Positions 62,030-64,000 of a DNA stretch of 64,000 nt are shown here, piece by piece (within the stretch, counting starts at the first letter, position 1; every line of letters begins with the position of its first letter). The DNA is taken from positions 434,001-498,000 of the forward strand of contig CAWESU010000001.1 in NCBI GenBank assembly GCA_963811805.1, written 5' to 3'. Below the pieces are notes generated by a model. It made no database searches and was not told where the DNA came from. It saw only the letters and a program-made list of their open reading frames with translations. This DNA comes from DAHUXN01 sp963811805. Lineage in GTDB: Bacteria > Acidobacteriota > Terriglobia > Acidiferrales > UBA7541. A program made the translations under genes and the position numbers.

Positions 62030-63448
62030 CTAATTTCTGTGCCAGTACGTTTCCCACCCCAGATACCGAGTCGCCGCTTCGTGCACCGCTCCGGCAACCG
62101 AAGAGAAATTCGCCGCCACGTGGTGCTCGAATCCGTTCTCGCAGATGTAGCGCAACAGCTTTTGCATCCCCGGAATCTCCACCACCCCTGCACCGCCGAA
62201 CGTCTCCAGCGGATCGTCCGTAAACCTCCCTCCGCCGACGTACCCGCGCACCCGCCCCGCGCGATCGTCGGTCGAGAAACGCGCGTAGGACATCGCTCCC
62301 GCCTTCACCAGCCCCACGCAGGTGCCGAAAGTGTTTTCCTTCCCCACCGTCCCGGCGATGATCGCCTGATAATCCATTTTCACGTTCTTCAGAAATTGCT
62401 TCGGCAGATTGCTGCAGTGAAAGCACACCGCCTTGTCCGGATTGTCCCCGTAATTATTATTCCAATCGAGCAGCGCGCTCGGCGTCTGCGACGCCAGCCG
62501 CAGCGCATGCATGCTCAGCACTCCGCAAATGTCCACTTCGCACGCGCTCGACATCAAATCGTCGCTCATCATGCTCATCACCGTGCACGGCACCACGCCC
62601 AGATTCTCCTCGATCGACGTCCAGCACTGGATCGCGCTGATGGTCACGTCCGTCTGCTTCATCCATTGGTCGATCACCGCTCCCAGCTTGGCCATCTTGA
62701 GCAACGCCGTCTTCGGCACGTCGTTCGTCGACACGTATTTCTCAATCGATTGCAGCTTCGCCACCGCCGCGCCGTCGGTATCGCTCATTCTCTGAATCCG
62801 CCCGATCACTTCCGACAGGTCCAGCGTCTCCACCGATATGCCCTGCCCCTCCAAAATCTTTTCGCTGTAACGCACCGTATTGAACGCCGCCGGCCGCGCG
62901 CCGATGCTGCCAATGCGCAGGTCCCGGAGGCCCTTCACCACGCGGCAAACGCTCGCAAACCATTCCAGGTCCTTCTTGAACTCGGCGGAAGCAGGTGTGA
63001 CCGTATGCGACGTCGTGAGCGAATAGGGAATGCCGTATTGCATCAAATTATTGCACGCCGACATTTTCCCGCAGAAACTGTCGCGTCGGTGCGAGATGGT
63101 CATTTTCGACGGCGTGTCCGGAGTCGCCTGCACCAGCACCGGAACGCGCAACCGCGACAGCCGCAGCGTGTCCGCGATGGCCCGCTCGTCGCCGAAGTTC
63201 GGCAGCGTCACAATCACTCCATCGATCCGCTCACCATGCGCGCGAAACAGCTCCGCGCAGCGCTTCGCCTCTTCGTGCGTTTCCACCGCTCCATACCGGC
63301 TTTGCTCGGCGCTCAGCGCCACAACCTCCATCCCGGCTCCTTGCAGCACCTGCATCATTTCCTGCCGGCCAGACTCCGCCAAATGCCCCGGGAAAAACCC
63401 CCGATTGCCGACAATCAAGCCCATGGTCATCTTCTTCTCAGCGGACAT
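62030..63448 (-). CDS. L-fucose/L-arabinose isomerase family protein (FucI-like, COG2407 type)
   Basis: This 472-residue isomerase does not match canonical AraA but resembles the FucI-like group by eye. It has GLIVGNRGFFPGHLAESGR at the start, IDGVIVTLPNFGDERAIADTL, SCEVDICGVLSMHALRLAS-type metal/substrate region and HCSNLPKQFLKN. Because it is joined to a ribulokinase, the likely substrate is L-arabinose, converted to L-ribulose; fucose or another deoxy sugar is the alternative. The ATG follows GAGGGA. It is the first gene of the operon, preceded by a LacI-type operator. Confidence 0.85.
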   Translation of the reverse strand: MSAEKKMTMGLIVGNRGFFPGHLAESGRQEMMQVLQGAGMEVVALSAEQSRYGAVETHEEAKRCAELFRAHGERIDGVIVTLPNFGDERAIADTLRLSRLRVPVLVQATPDTPSKMTISHRRDSFCGKMSACNNLMQYGIPYSLTTSHTVTPASAEFKKDLEWFASVCRVVKGLRDLRIGSIGARPAAFNTVRYSEKILEGQGISVETLDLSEVIGRIQRMSDTDGAAVAKLQSIEKYVSTNDVPKTALLKMAKLGAVIDQWMKQTDVTISAIQCWTSIEENLGVVPCTVMSMMSDDLMSSACEVDICGVLSMHALRLASQTPSALLDWNNNYGDNPDKAVCFHCSNLPKQFLKNVKMDYQAIIAGTVGKENTFGTCVGLVKAGAMSYARFSTDDRAGRVRGYVGGGRFTDDPLETFGGAGVVEIPGMQKLLRYICENGFEHHVAANFSSVAGAVHEAATRYLGWETYWHRN

Positions 63449-63536
63449 TCAATCCCTCGTCAACAAGCAGCCGCGGTAAACCAATTCCCGCCTGGCTCCG
63501 AGCAGCATCCGGGCCGGGCCTCACCATCGCAATTTT

Positions 63537-63554
63537 CAAGCAAACGTTTACTTG
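63537..63554. promoter_or_regulatory. LacI-type operator 3 (isomerase-kinase operon)
   Basis: CAAGCAAACGTTTACTTG is an 18-base palindrome with one mismatched pair, centred on CG. It lies about 90 bases upstream of the isomerase start and shares the AAACGTTT core with the operators near galM and GH51. Confidence 0.65.
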
Positions 63555-63653
63555 GACTTCCGAAATTACCGGCTTGCCTCCGGTCTGTCAATGCGCAGCC
63601 GGCGCCCCACGCCGTCATTCTCGCGTCGCACGCGCAGGCAGGCTTCTTCCATG

Positions 63654-63677
63654 ATGACCAATGAGAATGACCAATGA
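63654..63677. repeat. Micro-repeat ATGACCAATGA in tandem
   Basis: ATGACCAATGA occurs at 63654 and 63667, 13 bases apart, followed by CAATTG. It resembles the short tandem repeats of intergenic DNA and has no known role. Confidence 0.45.
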
Positions 63678-63763
63678 CAATTGAAGATGCGCAGGGAATT
63701 TCCTGATGATCGGCCAGGCGCGTCAGCGATTGCGCGCGCCGCACTTTTCATCCCATCCGCAAA

Positions 63764-64000
63764 TTACTTCGCCCGGATCCGCACCAGCACCACTCCATGC
63801 CTGGGCACGTACGCGCTGAATTTGTCCGTAAACGTTCCGCGGTCCTTATGCAACAAAAGGTCGCGCACCGTAGCGTCGCCGCTCAAGCCGATGTCGGAAA
63901 AATTCACCGTCATCTGCTCCGTCGTGTACTGGCGATTGAACAATCCCACCACCTTGCTGCCGTCCGCCATCGGCTTCATCCAAATCTCGAACGGCCCCTC
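63764..64000 (-). CDS. Alpha-galactosidase, GH27 (C-terminal fragment; rest beyond window)
   Basis: The frame is open to the right edge and codes for the last 78 residues of a larger protein. WMKPMADGSKVVGLFNRQ, VNFSDIGLSG, VRDLLLHKDRGTFTD and YVPRHGVVLVRI match the C-terminal beta domain of GH27 alpha-galactosidases, which cleave terminal galactose from galactomannan or raffinose sugars. The catalytic barrel is not in the window, so activity cannot be judged. Its location next to the arabinose operon fits a plant-polysaccharide utilisation region. Confidence 0.82.
   Translation of the reverse strand, partial: EGPFEIWMKPMADGSKVVGLFNRQYTTEQMTVNFSDIGLSGDATVRDLLLHKDRGTFTDKFSAYVPRHGVVLVRIRAK

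Larger units (their letters stand above)
63449..63763. other. 315-base intergenic region between alpha-galactosidase end and isomerase operon
   Basis: No convincing gene. It holds the LacI-type operator 3 (63537-63554) and a micro-repeat (63654-63677). A minus-strand frame within 63460-63744 is Cys/Arg-rich and lacks a credible start. Confidence 0.55.

Noticed and set aside
61904..63664. A 586-residue plus-strand frame opposite the isomerase gene
   Set aside because: His/Arg-rich antisense shadow with no signal peptide or motif; the minus-strand isomerase is clear.
63460..63744. A 94-residue minus-strand frame upstream of the isomerase gene
   Set aside because: Cys/Arg/Trp-rich, overlaps the operator and micro-repeat, and has no credible start.

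Overview
The window reads as a chromosomal segment of a diderm, GC-rich bacterium, most likely an acidobacterium of the Terriglobia type. That assignment is an inference. It rests on the outer-membrane machinery (BamA, LolCD, TolC), the abundance of ECF sigma/anti-sigma/DUF4097 operons, DUF2905, many GTG and TTG starts, and protein sequences of acidobacterial flavour. I saw no rRNA, tRNA, CRISPR array, insertion sequence or prophage. Genes are dense and ordinary almost throughout; many neighbours overlap by ATGA, GTGA or TGATG, which marks them as operons.

Layout. 1-9147 (minus): an envelope block lysS-lolC-lolD-clpC-bamA, with bamA running off the left edge. 9249-18796: two ECF sigma/anti-sigma/DUF4097 operons that point at each other and share one bidirectional terminator at 13707-13732. 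The plus-strand one also carries aroK and an exported protein. The minus-strand one carries a HEAT-repeat anti-sigma protein, a ten-coil DUF4097 solenoid, a frameshifted DUF4097 gene and a double-PDZ protein. 18797-19438: a 640-base non-coding stretch with a promoter-palindrome-terminator unit (candidate small RNA) and a duplicated 75-base repeat. 19439-33483: recG-rsmD, then mostly minus-strand housekeeping and metabolic genes (aminotransferase, HAD, PilZ, aldo/keto reductase, MFS, a UvrC-like protein, acyl-CoA dehydrogenase, HIT, HU, rpsA with a structured leader). 33920-44642: a membrane flippase-like protein, class III aminotransferase, SYLF protein, HD-GYP regulator, uricase plus guanine deaminase, an EmrAB-TolC efflux operon behind a palindromic operator, and a pterin dehydratase. 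44844-55825: antiporter, class IV aminotransferase, FecR protein, lepA, xseA, DUF2905, thioredoxin-like protein, ndk, sucD, sucC. 56496-64000: a plant-polysaccharide (arabinose/galactose) block: exported aldose 1-epimerase, Tat-exported GH51 arabinofuranosidase, HAD phosphatase, ribulokinase, isomerase, and the C-terminal end of a GH27 alpha-galactosidase.

How genes work together. The left block couples lysine charging with lipoprotein release and outer-membrane protein assembly. The two sigma modules look like envelope-sensing circuits whose effectors are exported beta-solenoid (DUF4097) and PDZ proteins; this is the strongest candidate for an undescribed system. The right end is a sugar regulon probably controlled by one LacI-family repressor, because the same AAACGTTT-centred operator occurs in front of galM, the GH51 gene and the isomerase-kinase operon. 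The repressor itself is not in the window. All functional calls come from reading motifs; no database search was run.
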